DNA from: Paenibacillus terrae | Lineage (GTDB): Bacteria; Bacillota; Bacilli; Paenibacillales; Paenibacillaceae | NCBI RefSeq assembly: GCF_000943545.1 | Contig: NZ_JTHP01000030.1 | Location: 1-64,000 of the forward strand | Direction of reading: 5' to 3' | DNA: 64,000 nucleotides | In this document: piece by piece, positions 26,868 through 34,764 of the stretch | Layout of the letters: each line of letters opens with the position of its first letter | Position numbering within the stretch: position 1 is the stretch's first letter | Made by a program: the position numbers and the translations under genes | Notes under the pieces: generated by a model | The model's database searches: none | Seen by the model: only the letters and a program-made list of their open reading frames with translations | Told to the model about the DNA's origin: nothing

Positions 26868-29420
26868 CTAATCTTGTATCCAATCTAGCAACGAGCGTAC
26901 CGTCAGTTTGCCTGGAGAAGCTGCCTCAAAAGCCGAGCTCCCTCTGCCCAGAGCCAAAAATCCCACCGTTTTAGGAATACCGGGAGCCAAATCCAGATGA
27001 TTGTCGCTGAAAATGCCTTCCTGGTCCGCCGACAGCCATACATGCCTCGCCAGTACATCCGAGAGAAGGTTAAAGCTGCTTCCTCCGCTTCCCTGCACCT
27101 CTATCACTTCAATATTCGGCTGCGGCAAATCCATCTCTTTTGTGTCAGCAAAATAAACTTCACAGGAAGCCACTGGTTCACCGTTTTGTATCAGACGTGC
27201 GACCAGCATATGCTCCGCAGGGTTCAGGCCATTCAGCCATTTGTCGGCAGGCAGTATATGTACCGGCCCCGCCGCATTAGCTTGCTGCTCTACCTGAATG
27301 TCCTCTTCACGGATGGCCTTACTACCCCGGATATGCAAAAGCGTCAGCCGCAGCGTGCCTTGAACAGGTTTTAGCGTATCGTTGACAATATGCAGCTCCT
27401 TATTACCCTGCTCCGTATCCGCCACGCTCAGCAGCACATCGGCAAAGCTGCGCTTAGCCGTATATTGCAGCGCCTTCCAGCGACCAAAATAGTCCATACT
27501 CGACCAGGAGGCAACGGGCCAGCAATCATTCATTTGCCAATACAATGTGCCCATGCAGTAAGGCTTGCGACGCCGATGCGCCTCGATGGCCATTTTCATT
27601 GCTTCCGCCTGTAAAATCTGACTCATGGGAAGAAAAGCTTTAAAATCCTTCGGCTCCCGCATGTACCGTTCCATATATTCTTTAATCAGGCGATTGCCCG
27701 CCCCGTTCTTTTGATGCGCCAGCATTACCGCAGATTCCAGCTCCAGATCGTTCTCTTCCGCATAAGCGCGCACGGACCTGTATTCGGGAAAGGACTGAAA
27801 GCCATATTCACTCATAAAGCGCCCCACATGCACATGGTAATTCTCAAAAGGCTCAGATGCGTGCCATACGCCCCAGTAATGAACATCCCCTGCCGTCGAG
27901 GACGGATGAGCATGCTGATTTCGGTCTCCAGACAGGCCGATCAGTGGAGACGAGGGCCAATATGCCGTCTGCGGGGACCAGCTGTGTACCACTTCCGGTA
28001 AAATCCGGTGAAAGAGCGTCTCATAATCAGACCACAAGCGCTCTCGCTGCGCTGGCGTATAATCCTTTTTCCAGCCCCAGCCTCCCTTCTCCTCATAATG
28101 CGCCCAAGCTGAATCAATCTCATTATTGCCGCACCATAACGCAATACATGGATGATTGCGCAGACGCTTGATGTTGTCCTCCGCTTCCTTAGCCACATTG
28201 TCCAAAAAAGCTTGATCCCCCGGGTACATACTGCACGCGAACATAAAATCCTGCCATATCAATAAACCGTATTCATCGCAAAGCTCGTAAAATACGTCTT
28301 CCTCATAAATACCGCCGCCCCAGACCCGCAACATGTTCATATGAGAGGCGGCAGCGCTGGCAATCTCATGCCGATACCTTTCCCGTGTCACTTCAGGGGC
28401 AAAGCTGTCATTCGGAATATGGTTGGCTCCCTTCGCAAACACTGGAACCCCGTTCAGTTCAAAATAAAAACTCTCTCCCGCCACATCCCGTTCACGCACA
28501 AGACGAATCGAACGCAAGCCTGTCTTCACCGTTTTTTCCGCGATTACAGCTCCTTCATCCCGCTCCACAAGCTCGGCTGCAAACGTATATAGATGCGGCT
28601 CTCCAAGCCCCCGGCACCACCACAGCTTTGGCTGCTCCATATACAATTCCAGATCCACCGTTTGCCTTCCCTTCAGCAAACGAACAGGCTTCGACCACTC
28701 CCTGCCGTCAGCGGAAATACGCAGATCGGCTTCTCTGATCTCACCCGCATTCTCAATCTCTGCCACAGCCGTGAGTCTGGCTCCCTCTGCACTTATTTCA
28801 TCCTGCCGGATAAACAAGTCCCTTACGATAAGGCCGGACCATGCCTCCACGCGCACCTCTCTCCAAATGCCACTCGTCACCAGCCTCGGCCCCCAATCCC
28901 AACCGTAATGGTAAGGAGCCTTACGCGCGAAAACACTTACCTTTTTGTCCGCCAAACCACCCGCTTCGGACTGATCATTCGGCGCAGGAAGAGCGTAACC
29001 TAGTTGTTCCAGCTTGGGCACATCCTCAGCTATTGGAGAACGGAACGCGATTTCCAGCCGATTCTCTCCCTGTTGAACCCATGCCTTCACATCCCGTCTC
29101 CACATCCGAAACATATTGTTGGCCGACAAAACGGGGTGTCCATTCACTTTTACCTCCGCATACGTGTCCAAGCCCTCCAGCACCAGTTCTACACACGGGC
29201 ACTGAAGCTGTTCCACACTCATTTCAAAATGGGCTTCGTATATCCAGTCCTGTTTGTCAATCCATTGTACCTTCTCCTCGTTCGTTCCGATAAAAGGATC
29301 AGGAATTTTGCCATGTCTTAAAAGGTCCGTATGCACACATCCCGGTACCTCTGCGCTAAGCCACTCATCACCTTGCGCTTCCCTAAACCTCCAGTTATCC
29401 AACCCTGTCACATTGAACAT
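26868..29420 (-). CDS. Beta-mannosidase, GH2
   Basis: 850 residues from the ATG at 29420, nine bases after AGGGAGG. It has an N-terminal jelly-roll (FNVTGLDNWRFREAQGDEWL), an immunoglobulin-like domain, then the GH2 barrel with acid/base Glu in WCGNNEIDS and nucleophile Glu in SEYGFQSFP. The RVWGGGIYEED motif is typical of beta-mannosidases. It lacks a signal peptide, so it hydrolyses imported beta-mannosyl oligosaccharides in the cytoplasm. LacI regulation is likely from the neighbour. Confidence 0.92.
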   Translation of the reverse strand: MFNVTGLDNWRFREAQGDEWLSAEVPGCVHTDLLRHGKIPDPFIGTNEEKVQWIDKQDWIYEAHFEMSVEQLQCPCVELVLEGLDTYAEVKVNGHPVLSANNMFRMWRRDVKAWVQQGENRLEIAFRSPIAEDVPKLEQLGYALPAPNDQSEAGGLADKKVSVFARKAPYHYGWDWGPRLVTSGIWREVRVEAWSGLIVRDLFIRQDEISAEGARLTAVAEIENAGEIREADLRISADGREWSKPVRLLKGRQTVDLELYMEQPKLWWCRGLGEPHLYTFAAELVERDEGAVIAEKTVKTGLRSIRLVRERDVAGESFYFELNGVPVFAKGANHIPNDSFAPEVTRERYRHEIASAAASHMNMLRVWGGGIYEEDVFYELCDEYGLLIWQDFMFACSMYPGDQAFLDNVAKEAEDNIKRLRNHPCIALWCGNNEIDSAWAHYEEKGGWGWKKDYTPAQRERLWSDYETLFHRILPEVVHSWSPQTAYWPSSPLIGLSGDRNQHAHPSSTAGDVHYWGVWHASEPFENYHVHVGRFMSEYGFQSFPEYRSVRAYAEENDLELESAVMLAHQKNGAGNRLIKEYMERYMREPKDFKAFLPMSQILQAEAMKMAIEAHRRRKPYCMGTLYWQMNDCWPVASWSSMDYFGRWKALQYTAKRSFADVLLSVADTEQGNKELHIVNDTLKPVQGTLRLTLLHIRGSKAIREEDIQVEQQANAAGPVHILPADKWLNGLNPAEHMLVARLIQNGEPVASCEVYFADTKEMDLPQPNIEVIEVQGSGGSSFNLLSDVLARHVWLSADQEGIFSDNHLDLAPGIPKTVGFLALGRGSSAFEAASPGKLTVRSLLDWIQD

Positions 29421-29549
29421 CGTCACAAGCCTCCCTATAAGGATGATTGGGAACATCTTGACTCCTCTATAAACATAACAAAAATAACATCAAGCTAACA
29501 AATTAGTCAAATCGTTTTTTGTAAAAAAACAAATTGAAAAACAACAAAG

Positions 29550-29591
29550 AAAAGTCGCTCTCGGCCAAAAAAGGCTAAAAGCGACTTTTTT
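29550..29591 (-). terminator. Terminator between the LacI and beta-mannosidase genes
   Basis: AAAAGTCGCT and AGCGACTTTT are perfect 10-base arms with a nested GGCC/GGCT pair. It lies downstream of the LacI stop. Confidence 0.75.
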
Positions 29592-29632
29592 ATCTTCCCC
29601 ATGTACGGAGCTCAATCATCTACATCTGGACA

Positions 29633-30700
29633 TCAACTATATTTGATTGTACTAATCGGGTGTTCATGATCATCATTTCCCTGACTGAGCCGCGGCGCAT
29701 ACCCCTCCCGTACGACTAGCTCCGCGTGCAGCAGCTTTTTCTCGACGGGAGAATCCGGGTTAGTTATACGCCATAGCAGTTGATCCACCGCACGCATTCC
29801 CAGCAGCTCCTTATCCACTCTCACCGTCGCATAAATCGGCATCTGCTCGCTCGTATCGTCAAAACCAGTCACTCCACAGCGCCTTGGGACGTCAATTCCC
29901 TTTTGTTTGAGCGCATCCACCACTTGCCCGGCAGTCACATCATTCACACATACAAACATCTCCGGCAATTCATCCTCGGTCAGCTTGTCCAATTCCTCGG
30001 CAAGCTTCTGCGCTCCCATGTGGAGCAAAGCTCCGTTTTGCTTTAAGTCTATTCCTCCAAGCTCCAGTGTGGAGCGAAAAGCTTCCCAACGTTCATAGAA
30101 ACTGTGAGCATCGTCGATATTTCCGACAAATTGAAAACGGGTATAGCCCCTGCACAGCACATTTCTCATGAGTTCAGACATACATGTGCGGTTATCTGTA
30201 AACACCGTATCGCTTAAAAACGCAGCATCCCAATGGTCCACCATGACGACCGGAATGCTCATCCGATAAATATTCAGCAATATAGAAGTAGAAATCGACC
30301 CCACCGTGATAATGCCCCTGATCGCTTCCGGATTCAGCAAAGAAAACATATCCTCTGTCGAAGGCTCCGTTAACGTCAGCATGTTCATACCCTTTCCATT
30401 CAGGCGCTCAGAAATACCTTCAAACACAGGACCCCAATACCTGGATTCTCTGTTCTGGTGCCGTATATTCGGAAATAACACCAGCACAGTTCCCGACCAT
30501 TCCCCGGCATCCGTGTCCCGAGGTTCCACCCCCGTTGTCTTTGGATGATTGCGAAAATAGCCCATCTGGGCAGCCAGCTTGACCAACACTGCCCTCGTCT
30601 CCTCACTTACTCCGGGCTTGCCGGACAATGCACGCGAAACAGCGAACTTTGAAACACCGGCCGCATCCGCAATTTCCTGCAACGTTACTTTTCCACGCAT
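29633..30700 (-). CDS. LacI-family transcriptional regulator
   Basis: 355 residues from the ATG at 30700 (MRGKVTLQEIADAAGVSKFA). It has a canonical N-terminal LacI helix-turn-helix with hinge (VSRALSGKPGVSEETRAVL) and a periplasmic-binding-protein-like sensor domain (VLVLFPNIRHQN, PVVMVDHWDAAF, VCVNDVTAGQVVDALKQKGI, GVTGFDDTSE). The open frame extends 18 codons further without a better signal. It is divergent from the solute-binding lipoprotein gene, whose start region carries a palindrome. It likely controls this locus in response to an oligosaccharide. Confidence 0.92.
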   Translation of the reverse strand: MRGKVTLQEIADAAGVSKFAVSRALSGKPGVSEETRAVLVKLAAQMGYFRNHPKTTGVEPRDTDAGEWSGTVLVLFPNIRHQNRESRYWGPVFEGISERLNGKGMNMLTLTEPSTEDMFSLLNPEAIRGIITVGSISTSILLNIYRMSIPVVMVDHWDAAFLSDTVFTDNRTCMSELMRNVLCRGYTRFQFVGNIDDAHSFYERWEAFRSTLELGGIDLKQNGALLHMGAQKLAEELDKLTEDELPEMFVCVNDVTAGQVVDALKQKGIDVPRRCGVTGFDDTSEQMPIYATVRVDKELLGMRAVDQLLWRITNPDSPVEKKLLHAELVVREGYAPRLSQGNDDHEHPISTIKYS

Positions 30701-30894
30701 CTTCTCACCCAACCCTATTCGGAATCTTTTTTTGCCTCTGCCTTTCCAATACATAGGCGTACCAATAAACTGGTATCATCGTAGCACACTTTGTTTTAGA
30801 TCATCAAACGATAGATTTGCACAAATCCACACCATCCACCAAAATATGTTTGCATAATAAAAAAACAAACACATAACAAATCAACAGAAATGAC

Positions 30895-30952
30895 TTGACG
30901 GAAGGCTCGCTATTTCCTACAATTTACTATTGAAAGCACTTACATTATGTAA
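30895..30952 (+). promoter_or_regulatory. Promoter, cre-like site and palindromic operator of the solute-binding-protein gene
   Basis: TTGACG (30895-30900), 17 bases, TACAAT (30918-30923). TGAAAGCACTTACA (30931-30944) differs at one base from a consensus cre and would sit at the start site. The perfect palindrome TTACATTATGTAA (30940-30952) overlaps it and is a candidate site for the divergent LacI protein. Confidence 0.65.
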
Positions 30953-30980
30953 ATCATACTTATAAAGGGGGATTTTGCAG

Positions 30981-32672
30981 ATGTTCAAGATCAGGTCGGT
31001 ACGACAAGGCTCCATCCTGCTCCTGGCTTTGTTGCTGCTCGTCACGACGGGCTGCGCAAACGGAACAGGCGGTACGGCAGAAAAGGAAAATCCCGATGAT
31101 ACCAGTCCTGTTACACTTACTTTCTTTGGTGGTGACGCCAGCTCGAACTGGAATAACATGAAGGATGCAATTGGACAGGAAATTATCAAAAAAACGGGCG
31201 TGACACTGAACGGAGAACATGCCGTCAATGGCCGGAGTGAGGAAAAGTTTGCTTTGATGGCTGCCAGCGGAGAGTATCCTGACCTGGTCTATCCCAAAAA
31301 CGATGTCGGTAAGCTGGTCGATGCCGGGGCACTCATTGACTTAACCGACCTGATTGATAAATACGGCCCCAATATCAAGAAAGTGTATGGAGACTATTTT
31401 AACCGTATTAAATATAGCCATGACGACCCTGCCATCTATACCATTCCGACAAATTTGGGCGTAGATCACATCGCATTTGACGCACAAGCCGGGTTCGAAA
31501 TCCAGCATCAGGCACTCGAGAAGCTCGGCTATCCGAAAATTCGCACGGTTCAGGATTTTGAAAAAGCACTCAAGGACTATGTAGCCCTATATCCCACCAC
31601 TAACGGTCAGCCTACCATCCCCCTCTCCCTTGATGCCGAAGATTGGAAAATTCAAATTACCGTAACCAATCCGGCAGTTACCGCTACAGGCGGACCGGAC
31701 GATGGAGAGTATTATATCGATCCCAAGACGCGTAAAGCCATTCTCCACTACAAACGCCCGGAGGAACGGGAATATTTTCGCTGGCTGAATCACATGTACA
31801 ACGAAGGACTGCTGGATAAGGACACTTTTGTGCAAAAAAGCGATCAATACAAGTCCAAAATCGCCGCAGGTCGTGTGATTGGACTCATCGATCAGGAATG
31901 GAACTATCAGGATGCCGAAAACGCACTCAAAGCGTCAGGCAAGGATGAATTTACCTACGCGCATTTTCCAGTCACGTTAAGCGAGAAATATGAGGATCAT
32001 TCCCTCCAGCCGCTCGGGTTTGATGCTGCATACGGGATCGGAATTACGACCTCGTGCAAAAATCCCGTGCGTGCCATCAAATTTCTGGATTTTCTGGCCT
32101 CCGACGAAGGACAAATTTTGCGCAACTGGGGAATCGAAGGCCAGCATTACAATGTAGAGAATGGCAAACGGGTTATTCCGCCCGATGTGCAGCAACGTAA
32201 AAACACCGATAATTCCGCTTTTACGAGAGAGTCGGGCATCGGTTTGTACTGGATATGGGGACCGCATTACGGTGACGGCATCAAGGACCCTTCTGGCAAC
32301 TACTATACGACGAACTATCCAGAGATGATTACCGAAAATTACAGCCGGGCCGAAAAAAAATCCCTGCAAGCCTACAATGCTCGAACGTGGAAGGACCTGT
32401 TCCCGAACGAAAAGGATTTTCCAGTGAAAGAATGGGGCGCCGCCTACAATATGCCCGTTCCGACCAATACGAACTACAATGTCATTTATCAGAAGTCGCA
32501 GGACATTGTGCGCAAACGGATTCCCGAGGCCGTACTCGCCAAGCCGGATCAATTTGATGCTGTCTATGACCGCATGCTCCAAGAGCTGGATCAGGCAGGT
32601 GTGCCGAAGGCTGAAGAAATCTACACCGGACTGATCCAAAATCGGCTCAAGCTGTGGAACGCGGAAAAATAA
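30981..32672 (+). CDS. Extracellular solute-binding lipoprotein (LipO/LplA type)
   Basis: 563 residues from the ATG at 30981, eight bases after AAAGGGGGA. A lipoprotein signal peptide ends in LLLVTTGC (Cys about 25), followed by the large family-1-like binding fold (TLTFFGGDASSNWNNMKDAI, GEYPDLVYPKNDVGKLVDAG, ASDEGQILRNWGIEGQHYNV). Such 500-plus-residue proteins serve LplB/LplC permeases for oligosaccharides. No permease follows; the next element is repeat copy B and then an acetyltransferase. The only permease sequences nearby are the broken ones at 25.9-26.8 kb. Confidence 0.88.
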   Translation: MFKIRSVRQGSILLLALLLLVTTGCANGTGGTAEKENPDDTSPVTLTFFGGDASSNWNNMKDAIGQEIIKKTGVTLNGEHAVNGRSEEKFALMAASGEYPDLVYPKNDVGKLVDAGALIDLTDLIDKYGPNIKKVYGDYFNRIKYSHDDPAIYTIPTNLGVDHIAFDAQAGFEIQHQALEKLGYPKIRTVQDFEKALKDYVALYPTTNGQPTIPLSLDAEDWKIQITVTNPAVTATGGPDDGEYYIDPKTRKAILHYKRPEEREYFRWLNHMYNEGLLDKDTFVQKSDQYKSKIAAGRVIGLIDQEWNYQDAENALKASGKDEFTYAHFPVTLSEKYEDHSLQPLGFDAAYGIGITTSCKNPVRAIKFLDFLASDEGQILRNWGIEGQHYNVENGKRVIPPDVQQRKNTDNSAFTRESGIGLYWIWGPHYGDGIKDPSGNYYTTNYPEMITENYSRAEKKSLQAYNARTWKDLFPNEKDFPVKEWGAAYNMPVPTNTNYNVIYQKSQDIVRKRIPEAVLAKPDQFDAVYDRMLQELDQAGVPKAEEIYTGLIQNRLKLWNAEK

Positions 32673-32708
32673 CGATCAAATAAGCTGAACTTAAAAGTTA
32701 CTTATCGT

Positions 32709-32840
32709 GCCACTACGCAGTCGGATGGTGCTTCCCATCGCCACCGCCCCCGGATTTCTTGAATAATCATATAACTAGGGTAGAAATCCGGGGACAAAAG
32801 CGAACGCTTCGCTTGTACAGCACCATTCCACCTACTCCGT
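32709..32840. repeat. 130-bp dispersed palindromic repeat, copy B
   Basis: The outer arms CGGATGGTGCT (32722-32732) and AGCACCATTCC (32819-32829), the inner arms GCCCCCGGATTTC and GAAATCCGGGGAC, and a small GCGAA/TTCGC hairpin have the same order as in copies A and C. It lies 37 bases after the lipoprotein stop. Confidence 0.8.
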
Positions 32841-32905
32841 TTTGATGCTTATTTTTTCAAGTCAGCTTATAGTTCGAGCTTGGCTTATATGAATGAAAGC
32901 ATACA

Positions 32906-32938
32906 GGGGCTGACAGCCTGATGCTGTTCAGCCCTTTT
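32906..32938 (+). terminator. Terminator after repeat copy B
   Basis: GGGGCTGACAGC pairs with GCTGTTCAGCCC and is followed by TTTT. Probably ends the lipoprotein transcript, which would then contain the repeat. Confidence 0.65.
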
Positions 32939-32997
32939 ACATTGAACGTTCTGTTTCGTTCCATATATACATGACACGATGATGACTGTCTGTTTCC

Positions 32998-33570
32998 CTA
33001 CACGTTCTGCGAAGATTCCGTCGTTTGCTCCGCAGCCTCATACTCACTTCGCAAAATGCCCATTTGAATGATGTCATAGTATTGTCCTTCCCTGAACAGC
33101 TTTTGCCGCAGCCGACCTTCCTCCTTGAAGCCGCAGGCCAGATAGCAGCGATATGCACGCTCGTTGTATGCATAGACCTCCAACTCCAGCCGATTCAGAT
33201 TCAGCGTATGAAATACAAATTTCTGTAATAGCCAGATCGCTTCACGTCCGTAGCCTTTGCCCAGGTTATCATCGCGTCCAATCACAATGCCGAGCGTGGC
33301 ATGCCGATTCATCCAGTTGATTTTAAATAAATCCAGTTGTCCAATATAGTCCAGTGTGTCTTTATGCGCAATGACAAAGCCCTTCGTCTCCGAACTGCCG
33401 TCGATCATCATCTGTACATAGGCTTCGCTATTCGTCTGAGAATGAGGATAAGTAAAAACATCGCTCAAACCGCGTGTAATATCCGGGTCATTGACCCATT
33501 TTCGTATTTCCGGTATATCCTCCTGACGATACTCTCTCAGCACGATGCGTTCCCCAATAATATGCGGCAT
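32998..33570 (-). CDS. GNAT-family N-acetyltransferase (RimJ/RimL-like)
   Basis: 190 residues. It opens with ERIVLREYRQEDIPEIRKWV and has the acetyl-CoA loop GRDDNLGKGYGREAIWLL and the motif B region VYAYNERAYRCYLACGFKEEG. GGAGGGAAG precedes the ATG. Relatives acetylate protein N-termini, amino groups or polyamines; the substrate is unknown. Monocistronic. Confidence 0.9.
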   Translation of the reverse strand: MPHIIGERIVLREYRQEDIPEIRKWVNDPDITRGLSDVFTYPHSQTNSEAYVQMMIDGSSETKGFVIAHKDTLDYIGQLDLFKINWMNRHATLGIVIGRDDNLGKGYGREAIWLLQKFVFHTLNLNRLELEVYAYNERAYRCYLACGFKEEGRLRQKLFREGQYYDIIQMGILRSEYEAAEQTTESSQNV

Positions 33571-33634
33571 AGTACATCTTCCCTCCAGTTATGTATGGGC
33601 ATCCTGGCAGTTACCTGCCCTCAGGTAATTCAGC

Positions 33635-34000
33635 TTATGCTTCCATCGCTCTCACGAACTCCAGAAAGCGCGTGCCTTTATAACGAAGCTCCCCACGATC
33701 TCCAGTAACAATCATTCCAAAATCCCTATCCTTCACCTCCAGCTCCTTACGCTCGCCCCCATCAAACTCAAAGGTAACATAATAATTTGTCGAAGCTGAA
33801 AAATCGCCTGAGCCCCCGCGAACCCTCGTTCTCTTGTCCACCACCTTGCATGAACGTTGCTCCAACTCAGCAGCTTGATTCGAAAGCCCTGTACCGATTG
33901 CCTTGGCAATGATAGCAATAAATCCAATTGCAATGATTCCAAAAACGATAAAAAATATGGCATCAAACGACCCTGAATCCATAAATCCATTTCCCATCAT
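33635..34000 (-). CDS. DUF2500 membrane protein
   Basis: 121 residues from the ATG at 34000, with AGGGGGA upstream; earlier in-frame ATG codons lack such a site. It has one N-terminal membrane helix (FFIVFGIIAIGFIAIIAKAI), then a soluble beta-rich domain (YYVTFEFDGGERKELEVKDR) typical of DUF2500. Function unknown. Confidence 0.82.
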   Translation of the reverse strand: MMGNGFMDSGSFDAIFFIVFGIIAIGFIAIIAKAIGTGLSNQAAELEQRSCKVVDKRTRVRGGSGDFSASTNYYVTFEFDGGERKELEVKDRDFGMIVTGDRGELRYKGTRFLEFVRAMEA

Positions 34001-34189
34001 ACGTATTCCCCCTACAGTAAAAGGTAGATTTACCACAGTATCTCCTATTGACAAATCGTACATCTTCATCCTTCAAAACTCCAGTACATTTGTAAAATTC
34101 GCACGAAAAAAAAGTTATTCTGCTTATCCCGCACCCCGCTTGGACTTGCCCCCAATCCTTGTGCCCAACCTTTTAAAAGTGATTGACCT

Positions 34190-34266
34190 CACCTATATAT
34201 AGATATAAAATAGAAATCGTACTCTAAATATAGTGTACAACGCGTATTTTACACATATATCTTGAA
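34190..34266 (+). promoter_or_regulatory. Three NrdR-like boxes upstream of nrdIEF
   Basis: ACTCTAAATATAGTGT (34221-34236) is close to the NrdR consensus (ACACWATATATWGTGT). CACCTATATATAGATA (34190-34205) lies 31 bases upstream and ACACATATATCTTGAA (34251-34266) about 30 bases downstream. The phasing matches the helical spacing known for paired NrdR boxes. The rest of the gap before nrdI shows no other clear element. Confidence 0.65.
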
Positions 34267-34404
34267 AATACAGATATGGAAGTACCAATATAAATAGGCG
34301 TTAAAATTTTGGCGAAGCACAGCCAGCAAGGGGTTGCGAATCTTTACAGGATTTCGAGCCTTGGACAGATGCTGTTTTGCCAAATGTCAAGGAGGATGAA
34401 TACA

Positions 34405-34764
34405 ATGCTGATTGCTTATGATTCCAAGACCGGCAATGTAAAAAGATTTATCGGGAAGCTCAAGCTTCCGGCGGTCCAAATCCAGGAGCAAATGACTATA
34501 GAGGAACCATACGTACTCATTACATATACAACGGGGTTTGGACAGATACCTGAGAGGGTATCTTCCTTTTTGCAAAAAAATGCTCAAAACCTCGTGGGTG
34601 TGGCTGCCAGCGGCAACCGTAACTGGGGCGAGAGCTTTGCCAAAAGCGCGGATTTGATCTCCGACCATTATAACGTGCCTGTCATCAGTAAATTTGAATT
34701 ATCCGGAACGTTCGGCGATGTAGAGCGTTTCAAACAGGAGGTGAGCCGAGTTGCGGCATATTGA
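34405..34764 (+). CDS. nrdI: NrdI flavodoxin
   Basis: 119 residues from the ATG at 34405 behind AAGGAGG. MLIAYDSKTGNVKRFI is the FMN phosphate loop, and VLITYTTGFGQIPERVSSFL and VAASGNRNWGESFAKSADLI complete the NrdI signature. NrdI provides the oxidant that builds the Mn(III)2-tyrosyl cofactor in NrdF. It overlaps the nrdE start by 14 bases. Confidence 0.95.
   Translation: MLIAYDSKTGNVKRFIGKLKLPAVQIQEQMTIEEPYVLITYTTGFGQIPERVSSFLQKNAQNLVGVAASGNRNWGESFAKSADLISDHYNVPVISKFELSGTFGDVERFKQEVSRVAAY

Noticed and set aside
28593..29321. Several plus-strand open frames of 100-150 codons inside the beta-mannosidase gene
   Set aside because: Proline- and serine-rich shadow frames with no start signals, overlapping a fully conserved GH2 enzyme.
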